This document shows, piece after piece, positions 13,601 through 26,540 of a stretch of DNA of 64,000 nt (position 1 is the stretch's first letter; the number at the start of each line of letters is the position of its first letter). The DNA is from Dirofilaria immitis. Taxonomy: Eukaryota; Nematoda; Chromadorea; Rhabditida; Onchocercidae. The stretch lies in contig JAKNDB010000109.1 in assembly GCA_024305405.1 (NCBI GenBank), positions 248,001 through 312,000 of the forward strand. Direction: 5' to 3'. The notes under the pieces were generated by a model. That model saw nothing but the letters and a program-made list of their open reading frames with translations, had not been told where the DNA came from and did no database searches. Position numbers and translations under genes: made by a program.

Positions 13601-16600
13601 AATAGCTAATGTTAACGGTTCCTTATAAACATCATCTACTTCTCCAAGTGGTTTTGCTGCTTCTAAAAAGCAAGACAAAAAGTTTTCCAATTTCAAACTT
13701 CTTCATAACACAAAATTATTTCGAAATTTAAAAATAAAAAACAAAAAGATCATAAAGTCTCTAAATTAAATATAAATTAAATAATCGAAAATTAATGTGA
13801 CAATTCCGTGAAAAATACTTAACGATAGCCTGTAAGATTCTTAATTAATTTAATTTTACATTTTTGTCATAATGAAAGGATTGAAAATTATGATGTAAAG
13901 GTATACAGCTCAAACAGTAAAGATTTCTTATTATTAAAATATTGCAGATGAAATTCAAATAAAATTTAAATGAAAACTGAGTATTGAATTTGCCAAAGAG
14001 AAACTGTTATAGCTGTTTGTTCATATGTCGTAAAATAGCATTAAATTTCTGATAGAAATTGCTAATATCAGCTATTACTTTCGACTATTTATTGAATTTC
14101 CAGATTAACTTATCGTTACAATTGATCTTTCAGGTTAAATTGCCCATCTAGTAATTGATGAAAGATAGAATTCAATCATTTACCCATTGATGATGTATCC
14201 GCTTGATCAGGAATATCAAACATCAGATCATCAATACTGGAAAAACTTTCACCATCAGTGTTTCCGGCATCACTTACTTCATCACCGTTTGAATCTTTAA
14301 CAAAATATTTCATCCAGATGAAAATAATTCAAAATAATTTTTCAACATTTTGCTATTACATAAAAAATAATAATTGCGATAACTAAGTTTAATTAATCAT
14401 TAATCATCAAAAGATTAATTTATCCTTTTGATGTGCATATTTTAAATGAATAAATTTTTCGAGATAACGAGTTTAAAATTAATGAAAATATTACCTGTTA
14501 CACTATTTCGTCGTTCATTTGCAATTTTTCGCCATGCATCAACAAGTGCCGAATCGTTCGAATATACCTAAAATATAAGTTTAAACTTTTAGGAACAAAT
14601 GTTGAATTATTTGAATAAAACGTAAAGAATTATTTTAAAACTTTTCATCCATTTTTAGCAATAATTTTCTTTTATTCCTCTGATATAATTCATTTTTGAG
14701 CTATATCTTTTAGATCATTTATTCATTTTCGGTATCAATTAGCTCATTTTAAAATCAAAAAAAAAAAAGTATTTTCTCCTATTTCGCTTATTTTTAAGTG
14801 ACTTAATTAATTGATAACTTGTAAGATTTAATCATTACTTCTAGAATTTAATCAATAAATTTTTTTTTTTAAAAAAGAAAGAAACGGGTAAATTAACGAA
14901 CAGTGAAATGGATAGGCATCAATGATTCGTTAAACCATTTTCCCTTATCACCAATCTGTTTTGGATCATCTGTTCCTGCTTGTACTCGTACATATGTTTC
15001 ATTATGTGGACATAACGAACATTCAGCAAAATATTCTACAGCTTGAGTTCTAAAAAAATAAGTAATTTTTTTAAATAAATAAATATAAACGAAATCTTCT
15101 GTAAATTTTATAATTCGAGAAAGAAATCAGAAATTTTTTTCTCGAACAAATAAATAAACAATGTAATTTGAAAAGAGAATCAGATACAAGAGAATAAGTT
15201 TAAGAATTCAATATTTTGGGAGAAAAAAAGTAGCAAAATATTTGCTTCTCGATGAATTTCATAAAATTGGATTAATTTAAGATGCAAATCAAAAATTATA
15301 CATTATAATGAGTTATAATTTTATATTATTACAAACTTGCAAAGTTCCGCGATAAATTGTGTAAATTGTGGACGACTACGTAGGAAAGATTCTGTTTGAA
15401 GTGCAACAACTGGTCGTGGATAAAGACGTAACGTACGTGTGTGCTCACAAAAATTTGCAAATACGTTTGCACTATTAAAAAAGCGAATCTAGAAAATTTA
15501 ACAATTAATTTTGGAATGATAAAACAATCTTCGTAAAGTATTTTTAAAATTAGTAGTAAATAATGATAATAACAAACCATCGCAACACGAACATCAATAT
15601 CAACAATATCACTATCAATTGTGTAATCATTTTCAATCGTTTCATCATTTTCCAAATCTGTTTTTGGTATATTTGGCAGTAATTTATCCAATGATTTACG
15701 TAAACTATTCTGCAAAAATATTTAAAAAAAAAAAATTACAATCAACAATATCAGTTTCATGAAGAAAAAAGTATCAACAAAAATCTGTAAAAGATAAATT
15801 TTATTAAGTGAAATGAAATGAAATTTAATAATAACCTTTAATTCAGTACAATCTGGTTCCGGCATATCAGGAATATTGATATCATCCGGTATCAATAATT
15901 CATTTGTATCAAGATCAACAACAATAACATCATTTGGTATATCAATAGCTTTATGAGCAAAAAATGATGCTGGTAATCCGATTACGAATGGTGTTGGTGC
16001 ATATAATAGCTTAAATAATCAGATAAACCATTGATTTCAGATAATATTTATCAATTAATGATCTAACGAATATATATTTCACAATAAATTAATATAAATA
16101 TTACAAGCATTATATAATATATGTTCATATATGTATGAAAACAATTTTAACAATCGATAGATTCTCGGGGAAATGAAAATTACAAAATTATAGTCAATTA
16201 TTAGCATAAATATATTTTATTTTTTCTAACGATGTATTTTAATTTAAAAAATTTTTTGAAATTTTTATGATGTACTTGCGTTTAGTTTTTATTACTTGTA
16301 CAAATTCATCGTTATTATCATTTCCAGTTATTACTAATCTATGAAAAAAATATCTTATCTGCTGCGAAAAAAAATGCAGAAATTATCAACTCATTATTGT
16401 ATCCTAAGATATTCACCACAGTAATATTAAAATACTAGCAGTAAAGAGTTTAACTCAATTTTACATCCCCAGGTTACTGTATCCTAAAATGCATGCTACA
16501 GTAATGTATGATGTGGATAAAAATTAAGAAAAAAATTATACTTTTATAAAATCTACAATAAATTTTAAATCAAGAATACCTGTTCAGCTGATGGCATAAA

Positions 16601-18989
16601 TGAAGGAAGTAAAGGTATTACTGGAAACATATATTCCAATGGATACATTAATACAACAAGTGCTAAAACGCACATACTAACTGCATTATAATTGCGTGAT
16701 TGTAAAACAACCTATAAAAGAAATAAAATTTTTAAATTAAATCATTTTTAAATAATTAATTTAAATAATTAATAAAATTTTAAATTAATTATTTTGAGTA
16801 TTAAAAGGAAGATTTATAATTCATATTAATCAATAATTGATACAAAAATTTATAAATTATTATTTTAGTAGTAAATTTATAAAATTTTATCCTCAAATCT
16901 TTTATCGTTCTATAATAAAATTATCAATAGCAAAATTTTACCTTTGATTCAAGCATTATAGCAGCCATTACTTTCATAACCGTATCAATTCCAAGAAGTT
17001 CAAGCGGTAAATGAAGTGGAAAATCAACAAAAGAAAAGCGTGTATGATCGGGAAGAGCAAATTCGAACGGTGGCAAAATATTTGACGGTAATACCTTTAA
17101 AAAAATTGAATAAAACTTTGCTTATCAATTATAAAATTACAAAGATGAGTTGGAGGAATGAAAAACTTTATAAAACTTACTTCATCCGATAAGTTTATGT
17201 TGCAAAAATTATATACAGGAGAAAAATTATATACAGGAAAAATTTAATTATACAGAAAATATTAATAAGTGTTGATAAACTAAAAAAAAAAAAACCTACC
17301 TCTAAAAGTACCTTAGTTTTCCTGGAACAGAAACTGGTGCACTCAGTAGCATTAAAATCCATGTTTCTAATTCTCGAATATCTTGCATAACTCTGGCTGG
17401 GATTGTTTCTGCCCAACAACCCGTAAGTATTGCCCAAATTATATCTCTAAAAAAAAATACCATACTCACTGATAAAATTATTTTATCGATTAATTATAAA
17501 TTTATAATATATACTGAGGAGCAATTTATTGCATAAATTATATTCTCAAAAAAAGTTTATAAAATTTTGAGATCAAAAATTTGCAAATAAATAAATTTGA
17601 ATGATCGAAAACGATTACTTTGAATATTGTCCATCGTCGCTAAGTCGTTGACTACAACCATCGATCAATTTCTTCAATAATAACAACAATTCTCGAAATG
17701 TTGAAAGAAATGGATGATGGCTTATTAAGCATAAACTTGTTAATGAAAGCCTTTGATCCAATCTGTAATAATCGTTTTACGATCGATTTCTGCGAGACTT
17801 CCACAAAATATTACCTGAAAACCTACGCAAAATGGTAACAGCGGATAGGACAAGGAGATATTTCCGGATTTATTTTCAAAATAAGCCATGAAGATATTAG
17901 TAGTTTTTTTTTTCTTGGCCAACTAATTACTTAAGCTAATTCTCAATTAATTCTATAAATTTATTTTAATAATCATTCATTTTTTCTTATCACATTCTTC
18001 CATGTATAATTGATTGATGATTAATTAACCTTCTATGTGAACGATTACTGTAGGAAATATTTTTATCATCTATTGATGCAATACGATTCTTTTCATAACT
18101 TTGCAGAAAATTTAAGCAAATGCCATATCGTATTTTTGCTGAATCTTTCTCTGTTAACGTAAAAACAAAACTGCTTGTTTCTCGATGAGAATGTGAATAT
18201 CGTGGTACTTCTGCAACAGCAATATCTATTACATAAACAATAATAATTAGTATCTATTAAAAATCGTGAATATCGTGGTACTTCTGCAACAGCAATATCT
18301 ATTACATAAACAATAATAATTAGTATCTATTAAAAATCACCTTATAATTAATAATTAATTAACAAAATTCAGAAAACAAAATTTTCAACATTTTTGTTTT
18401 ATCTTAAATAATGATTATCATTAATTCAAACAAAACCAACCTTTTGTAATGCATCCTTCCGGTTGACAAAATACTGTAACATCGGTTGGAAGATAAAAAT
18501 CTTTATGATCATCATTCGGATAACGCCTTAATAATTCCGGTGTTGTGGTTGTTTGTAAGAATGATGATGATGATGTTGCATCATTAATACTTGCTTGCGA
18601 TATATATTTACCACGACGTCGACCAACTATTACCTGAAAAAAGTTTTCATTTAAAAAAAAAAAAACTTTTCATTAATTTATAATTATTGTTAGTATTAAT
18701 TAAACATTTGAAAGAAGAAATCGATTAAATTATTATTATTATTATTACTATAATTACTATTATTATTATTATAACTATAATTATTATTATTATTCAGAAT
18801 TATAATTAATAAACTTTAAATTTATATTTATAAGAAAAAATGGAATTGTTTTAGGCTTAAGAAAAAGAGTTAAAATTTAAGAAAGAAATTTTTCAAATAG
18901 TTTAAAGAAAAAAAGAAAATAAATAAATAAATAAAACATACTAAATAGTCAATCAAGCGTGGACAAAGTTCTTTGCCTTTATCATCCAT
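4674..18989 (-). CDS. aex-3: AEX-3/MADD, DENN-domain Rab3 guanine-nucleotide exchange factor, 31 exons
   Basis: Exchange factor for Rab3/Rab27 in synaptic vesicle traffic; the vertebrate relative is MADD/DENN-MADD. Exons from the start: 18989-18942, 18633-18441, 18225-18030, 17762-17619, 17446-17300, 17094-16942, 16711-16580, 16009-15836, 15709-15578, 15488-15337, 15049-14902, 14567-14495, 14294-14184, 13662-13551, 13314-13218, 13100-12954, 12785-12684, 12399-12233, 11713-11533, 11317-11126, 10888-10711, 10438-10191, 9903-9789, 8659-8409, 8061-7972, 7653-7546, 7301-7137, 6827-6648, 6537-6465, 5801-5755, 4817-4674. The product is about 1,466 residues. Residues 1-150 are the uDENN part ([18 protein letters not shown]). 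Then come cDENN ([25 protein letters not shown]) and dDENN ([32 protein letters not shown]). The middle has [15 protein letters not shown] and a proline-rich stretch (about 950-1010). The C-terminal block is conserved ([45 protein letters not shown]). All phases fit once a single A is restored in exon 5 at 17317-17320, where the frame breaks inside VPGK-TKV. The start is the only ATG giving the uDENN opening. Confidence 0.96.
5049..5231 (-). CDS. aex-3: alternative last exon of aex-3
   Basis: A 60-codon frame begins directly after an acceptor (TTGATTTAG) and ends in TGA. It is phase 0, matching the exon 30 donor (ATG then GTAAGG). Its first residues, [14 protein letters not shown], align position by position with [14 protein letters not shown] of the exon at 4817-4674, sharing A, I and VFS, so it looks like a duplicated exon. 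The rest ([20 protein letters not shown] and on) has no counterpart. Splicing to this exon or the one downstream would give two C-termini. A GTTAGT site after AEQY would also allow it to be spliced in phase 0 to the downstream exon. Confidence 0.7.
   Translation of the reverse strand, partial: ASDIAWSLHRVFSVQYAEQYVSNINSTSSCLHSTCNNDFTIAPSTVIANTVAERNELWFS
6995..7201 (-). repeat. tandem copy of the 3' end of aex-3 exon 27 and its donor
   Basis: Two adjacent blocks (6995-7090 and 7091-7201 on the plus strand) share TTCATAAACTT.C..AAGAACAC, then a TT.CTT.TGT..AACTT core, a GCGTATGCGCA/GCATATGCAC box and CATAAAACA. The second contains the end of exon 27 (7137-7201) with its donor at 7131-7136. The first lies in the intron and has lost the frame and the donor. 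It is a decayed duplication of an exon-intron junction. Confidence 0.6.
8660..9788 (-). other. large aex-3 intron 23 with a stem-loop
   Basis: This 1.1-kb intron is less AT-monotonous than its neighbours. At 9348-9383 CAGGATCCTCC pairs with GAGGAGAATCCTG across a short loop (one bulge), a possible hairpin. No tRNA, snoRNA box set or reading frame could be recognised. Confidence 0.4.
12563..12702 (-). repeat. 54-base duplication of the aex-3 exon 17 donor region
   Basis: The block at 12563-12616 nearly repeats 12649-12702 (TTCGAGAAAGTAATGAATG, ATTAAT, GATTTAACATATCATG). The second copy contains the last codons of exon 17 (HDMLNQ) and the working donor GTTAAT at 12678-12683. In the intronic copy the junction reads ATTAATCAAGCTG, so the donor GT is gone. 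It is a non-functional partial exon duplication. Confidence 0.75.
18193..18338 (-). repeat. perfect 73-base tandem duplication over the aex-3 exon 3 acceptor
   Basis: 18193-18265 and 18266-18338 are identical as read. Each unit holds the branch/acceptor region (TTTATGTAATAG on the minus strand) and the first codons of exon 3 ([10 protein letters not shown]). Exon 3 therefore has two equivalent acceptors, one ending before 18225 and one before 18298. Only the inner one (18225) keeps the frame, because 73 is not a multiple of three. The lack of any difference suggests a recent event. Confidence 0.9.
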
Positions 18990-19667
18990 TTGACATGATT
19001 TAGTTTAATGATAAAAAGATTCCGCTTTCCTAGAAAAAATAATTAAATGCAATTAATTTATTTTATCACTGATAAGAAATGACGACATTTTAGCATTAAT
19101 AATTATTAAGTAATACTATTCTTAATAACAATAATAATAATAATAATAATATTACTTAATAAATAGCTAATAATAAATCATAATAGTTGCAAATACGATA
19201 ATACGAAATAAATGATTGCAATAATAATTTAACTACAAAATTTAGACAAAAAGAATAAGAATAATATCAACGATAAATAGCAATAATAAATAATGATCAA
19301 TAATAATAATAATAATAATAGTAAATAAATGACTATCGTAATAATTTAAGCACAAAATATTAAAGTAGGAATAATAATAATATCAACAATTAATTAAAAA
19401 TAGTAAATAATAATAAATGATAATAAGAGCTTAAATTATGATAACAATAATAATAATGATAATAAGAAATAAATGATAATAATGATTATTTAAGCGCAAA
19501 ATTTTAAGAAATATTAACAAAAGGAGGATTCAAAAAAAATCAACTGCTAATTAATAAAAAAGAAAGAGCAAAAAAAAACACCAAAAATAAATATTCAATT
19601 CAATTCATCGCGATAAGATTATCAGGAGTGATAATTCAAACGGAATAAGAGAATGATTATAATTATA

Positions 19668-19701
<34 letters not shown>

Positions 19702-21600
19702 GCAATTTGAAATTTGAATTTTCCTATTTTTTAAAATTAAATTACTATTATTAGATGTAAAGATAATAAATGTGATCATACATATCATTACTATTATCAC
19801 CATTGACAAAATGAAGTTACAAATTATTATCTTTCAAATTAATGAGAAAATTTTCATGAAATTTTTTCTTCTTTTTTTTTATTATTAAATTAAAAAACCT
19901 AAATAATAAATTAATTTTTTTTCTTTTGAAAATGATTAATCAATTTTTCAAGTATATATTTTTTCATTTTGCTTTTTTTTTTTTTATCAATAAAAGCGAT
20001 TTAATATAGGTATTAAATGAAATTATTTAATAATTGTTTGTGCATATCGTAGTTTTATTTTTCAATTAAGAAATCGAAAAATAATATATCTTTGTATAGG
20101 CATATTTCAATTAAATTTGATTTGTTAAATTTTAAAATTTAACTTAAAAGAAATTTTATGATAATCATGATAATATTGATAAATTTTTGCTATTGAAATT
20201 AGCATGAAGAGAAGAAAAAATTAAAATTTAATTAAATAAAAAAATTATTGAAAATAAAATATGCCAACAATGATAAATTTAATTAAGCAAGGAAAAAAGA
20301 ATTATTTGAAAAAAATTTTTTTTTTTTTTTTACAATATTATATTGATTTGATATGGATGATAAAAATTTGTCTAGACTTTAGGCTAGGCTAAATTAATAA
20401 TAAGCTAAGATTGAAATATTTTCAAATGATATAAATTAATTATCGATAAAACGTCGACAATATTATTATTGCTGTTATCATCATAAATATCAATGAATAT
20501 AAATTTGATGTATTATATATATATATATATATATAATTTGATTTTTCCTTAACATAATATCATTTATCATTTCAAACAGATAATACTTCAAATATACAAA
20601 TGATTAAATCAAATAAAATGATATTAGAATTTAAAATGAACAAAATATCATCATCATCATCATCACCATCATCGTCATTATCATCATTATCATCATTGAA
20701 ACAATTTGATTTATTTTAAAAGAAAGAAAAACAAATAATAATATTAGAAATTAAAATAAAACAAATAACGACTATTTTTAATCAATTATTTTTTTTCTGT
20801 TAAATAAAAAGTTTAAATAAATACAAATTTGGCTGAAAAACTTTTTTCATTTTTATTTTTAACTTTTATTTATTTTATTTTTTTTTAAAAAAATTTTTTT
20901 ATAATTTTTTAATGGAAACTTTTTTTTAATTTTTAGCATTTGCTAATTTTTATATTTTTGATGATAAAAGTGAAACGATTGATGAAAACAAGCTGTAATT
21001 TATTTTTGAAATTGATTGATATTATTTCCGTTAAATGATAATAAACAAACTTATCAGATTGATATGTTTGTTTATCAAAAAAAAAAAATTATGCAAATAA
21101 TTGAATTTAAATTTGAATTATTTTAAGTTTAAAATGAAATAAATGATTATTTGATATAAGTTTCATGTAAAATGTACTTTATTTGAAATTGTTCAAAATT
21201 AATTTTTTCCGTTCTTCGTTTTTTTGCTATAAAAAAAAAATACATTTCTTATTAAAAGATAAATTATTTGCTGTGTAGCATAAGAGAATATTTATATGTA
21301 TATATATTGTTGATTTATGGCTTATTATTTTGCATTTATTTGAATTATATTAAATTTTAAATTAAGCAAAAAAAGGAGAGAGAGAGAGAGAAAGAGAGAA
21401 GGAGAGAAGAAAAAATTATGGAAGGAAATGTTCAACAAGTTTTTATTTCTTTTTTTTTTTAAATTGATTTCTCGTTTCACCGGATTGATAATAAAGTGAC
21501 AAAAAAATTAGAGATAATATATCACTCATGCTGAATTTTTGAATAATTGATTGATCATTTAAAATTAAATTTATCGAAATAATTTTTGATAACTGAAACG
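18990..21600. other. upstream region of aex-3, no gene seen
   Basis: AT-rich DNA with many short AAT/ATT, TA and CAT microsatellites (for example 19122-19152, 19674-19700, 20510-20536, 20648-20690). The aex-3 promoter should lie near 19 kb, but no element can be named. No frame looks coding. Confidence 0.6.
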
Positions 21601-21609
21601 ATATGAACC

Positions 21610-21780
21610 GATCGGTGATTTGTAAGATATTAAGCACAACCGGGAAACTAAAATGCAAGATACTAAGTAAAGCCGGAAAATAAAACACAAGGTTTTGAAG
21701 AAAGTCGAAAAGTGAAATGCAGGATATTGAACAAATCCGGAAAGCGAAATGCAAGATGTTAAGCAAACCGGAAATGAACA
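21610..21780 (+). repeat. about 40-base minisatellite with CCGGAAA
   Basis: About four to five degenerate units of the form AARTGCARGATRTTAAGCAAA followed by CCGGAAA. The open minus-strand frame across it has a repetitive, low-complexity translation and is a consequence of the repeat, not a gene. Confidence 0.7.
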
Positions 21781-22600
21781 TTTAGTGACAATCTGAATAT
21801 CTGACGAGTTAAATTTTAAAAAGAAATCTGGATTATTTATTGTTAATTCAAGAATTCCATATTTTACTGTTATTAATATTATTATTAATGATATTATTAT
21901 TATTATTATTAGTAGTAGTAGTGGTAGTAGTCCGTTATCATTAATATTATCATTGATACTAGTACCGTTATTACTATTATTATTATTATTATCATTACTA
22001 TTATTACCATCATTATTATTGTTACTACGCTATTGTTATTATTATTATTATTATTCCTAACAATAACATGTAAAAATATCGCAATAGGAAAAATAAAGAA
22101 AAAGAAAATGCATTTATCATTATTATCATAATTAATAATAATGCTATTATTATCATCATTATTACCATCATAATGTTTCGAAGAGAAAATAAAAAGGAAA
22201 GGAAAAATACAATAAATTCAAAAACATTCCTACTTCAAATGTTACAAATTAAAAAATATAACTTTTGATTATTGAAATCAATTTTAATTTAAAATAATTT
22301 TTGCTCATTTATCAAATAAAATATTTTCAAAATTTAGTCAAAAATTTGGCTAAATTTTTTAGCATAACAGAAGATAAAGATTAAACAAGGAATACATATA
22401 AGTGATTAGATAATGATAAATGATAGATAGTAGTAAACAATAGTAAAATAAATGATAATATTAATGAAAATGATTTTCAAAAAAAAAAAAAAAAGTAATA
22501 AATAAATCTATAACTGATTATTTATGAAATTTATAAATAATATATATGGTAAATGCTACTAACGAATATTTCTTAAATTTAAGGATAAGAAGGATGAAAT
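21781..22600. other. AT-rich intergenic DNA with ATT/AGT microsatellites
   Basis: Interrupted ATT, AGT and ATC triplet runs at about 21880-22060 and 22120-22170. No gene seen. Confidence 0.6.
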
Positions 22601-22617
22601 GAATAAAAAGAATGGAA

Positions 22618-22830
22618 AGGATGAGTTGAAGAAGAAGAAGAAGAAGGGATGAGTGTAGGAGGAGGTGGAAAAGGAGAATAAGTAGGAGGCGGAGGCGGAG
22701 GCGGAGGCGGAGGTGGAGGTGGAGGTGGAGGCAGGGGCGGAAGCAGAGGTGGAGGAATAGAAAGAGGATGAGGAGGAGGAGGAGGAGGATGAGGAGGAGG
22801 AGACGGAAGAGGAGGAGGAGGAGGAAAATT
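22618..22830 (+). repeat. polypurine GA/GGAGGC tract
   Basis: About 210 bases that are nearly all purine on the plus strand: GAA repeats, then GGAGGCGGAGGC-type hexamers, then GGA runs. The minus-strand frame reads as poly-proline and has no start context or splice sites suggesting a real gene. It is the longest strongly G-rich island in the window. Confidence 0.8.
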
Positions 22831-23066
22831 TGAAGGAAATGAGGACGAATTGAATTGACTCTCTTCTATATAGAATGAATGAACAATAGTGAAATATATT
22901 ACCAAATTAGAAAAATCTCAATCTCATTCTTTTTAGAAGAAATGAGGAAAAAAAAAAAAATTGTCTGAAATTTCAAATGCGACATTTATTTTATGAGCGA
23001 TAAACAAAAATAAAAAAACAAAACAAAACAAAGCAAAAACAAACAAAAAAAAAAAAAAGTAAGCAA

Positions 23067-23136
23067 TGAATGAATGAATGAACGGACGGACGGATGGATG
23101 GATGGATGGACGGTTGGATGGATGGATGGATGAATG
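23067..23136 (+). repeat. tetranucleotide microsatellite (GAAT/GGAC/GGAT)
   Basis: GAATGAATGAATG passes into GGACGGACGGATGGATGGATGG and back to GAATGG. It is a simple repeat with three related units. Confidence 0.85.
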
Positions 23137-23559
23137 GATAAAAAGGAAAAAAAAAAGAAAAAAAAAAAAAAAAGGAAGAAATTTATGAAAATATAGTCAA
23201 GCAAGCTAAAAGCGTAGGGAAAGTAGATGATGACGTTTTTAAGGCTTATGTTTGCTTTTATTGGTTTCGAATCCATACCAAGCCAATTTTATCGTCCCTT
23301 TTTCTCGGCCATCTATCAACAATTGAGCCATCCATCCTTTCTTTCCTAACCCTAATACCTCTCACCCATTCTTTGTTCTATTACAGGCCTAATAGAATGA
23401 ATCCAAATATATAACATCCGACACAACTTTTCCATCAATAATCACTATGATATTTTATGCTTAAAAGTTATTCTCTCTCTGCCTTATTTTTTCCTTCTAA
23501 ACCAAATACTTATTCAAGTAATCTCTCTGTATGTATATATCCTTGCCTATATATGTGTT

Positions 23560-24075
23560 TATATATATGTGTGTGTGTGTCTGTGTGTGTATGTGGATGA
23601 ACTGAGTGGGTGTGTGCTTTGAATGATGAAAATTATGCAACAAGATAGATGAGATAAGATTTATCATTTATCATTTTGTTCAACTTCAGTCTCGATAATG
23701 CATTAATTTTTCCATCTAATTCTAATCATCCATCTATGCATATATCTGTGGGTGTGTATGGATTTAAGGCTATGTGTGGTAGGTGTGTGGGTCGGTCGAT
23801 GTGTGGGTGTGTGCTTTTTCAATGCCTAAAATTAGGAAACAGATGGACATTTATTGTTTCAGCCAATTTCAATGTATCGGTAAGGCATCGGTATTTGATC
23901 ATCTAATTCCAATCATTTTTCCATATATTATACATATGTGTGGGTGTATTTGGGTAGTCGTGCGTGGGCGTGTATTTTTAACACCTGGAATTACGAAAAA
24001 AAAACAGGAAGATATTTATTATCTTTTCTTTTCCCATTTATCATTTTATCCAATTTCGGACATATATATCAGTGG
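23560..24075 (+). repeat. diverged 160-200-base repeat with GT-rich cores
   Basis: Three loosely similar units, each with a GTGTGGGTGTGTG-type core (about 23570-23615, 23749-23815, 23936-23972). Each core is followed by TTT..AA.GCCT.AAATTA-like sequence, TTTATCATTTT..CCAATTTC and a CATATATC box. The plus-strand frames here are by-products. Confidence 0.5.
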
Positions 24076-24625
24076 TATATTTAATTTTTAATCTTTTCTT
24101 TATTTTTTCATAGAATAAATTATTCCTGAAAAGAAAAAAAAAAAAAAAACTAAAAATACATCATTTATTATTACTTCAATGCTTCATTAATTTTAAAAAT
24201 TTGATAATAAAAATAGGAAAGAACAAAAAGATTTTATGAAAATAATTTAAGTCTTTTTAAATATTCCTAACATTTAAATAGATTTGTAAAACTATTGGAA
24301 AAATTAATATTTTCTCAATGCTATTTAATTATATCATAATAACTACTACATATTTGTAGTATTTCTTTTTCTTTTTTTTCTCTTTTATTTTATCTTTTCC
24401 TCTCTGTTTTCATGCTTTTGTTCGAGAATAAAACTTAATGAGAAATACGTATGTTAGTACAATTTACTTTTCCTTCTTCAAAATACTCATTAAAAAATTT
24501 ATCTAAGCATAATAAGCTTTAATTAAAATTTTGTTGTTAAATGCATTTATAATAGATTTGATATAATATACTCATATATGAAATTATAAAATAATATATA
24601 ATTAAATATAAATGGATAATTATTA

Positions 24626-26004
<1,379 letters not shown>

Positions 26005-26339
26005 TAAGTTACAATTTTTCATGTTATTATTATTATTATTATTATTTAAGTTACAATTTTTCATGTACCTGAAAAAAATGCCTATTTTCTTTTTTTTCAT
26101 ATATGAAAAAAAAGAAAATATAAAATTCTTCCTTGAAAACAATTTCTAATGGGATGTTTCGAATTTCAATTTAGTACAAAATTTAATATTAAAATGAAAT
26201 ATTGTTATTATTGTTAAGAACGATAATAATATTATCACTACTGCTACTATTATTGTTATCATTATCATCATTATTTTTATTTTTATTAATTATTACAATA
26301 GTTGTAGTAGTAGTTGTTGTTGTTGTTGCTGATTTTGAT

Positions 26340-26540
26340 ATTTCTTTTCGTTGTATAATAATTCCTATTTCTATTCGTTGTATAATAATTTATATTTCTA
26401 TTCTTTCTATAATAATTGATATTTCTATTCTTTGTATAATAATTTGTATTCCTATTCTTTATATAATAATTGATATTTCTATTCTTTGTATAATAATTTG
26501 TATTCCTATCCTTTGCATAATAATAATAATAATAATAATA
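26340..26540 (+). repeat. 27-base minisatellite
   Basis: About seven units of 27 bases (TTTCTATTCTTTGTATAATAATTGATA-like in shorter pieces: TTTCTATTC, TTTGTATAATAATT, GATA/TGTA). Since 27 is a multiple of three, the plus-strand frame stays open with a nine-residue periodicity (ISILCIIID-like), which should not be taken as a gene. Confidence 0.85.

Noticed and set aside
17195..17437. Minus-strand frame starting [10 protein letters not shown]
   Set aside because: Out-of-frame reading of aex-3 exon 5; only its KTKVLLE end is the true frame, after the one-base shift.
22579..22905. Proline-rich minus-strand frame
   Set aside because: Product of the polypurine repeat; no splice sites, homology or sensible start.
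23676..24091. Overlapping plus-strand frames with Cys and Val
   Set aside because: Arise from GTGTGG repeats; two overlapping frames look equally good, so neither is credible.
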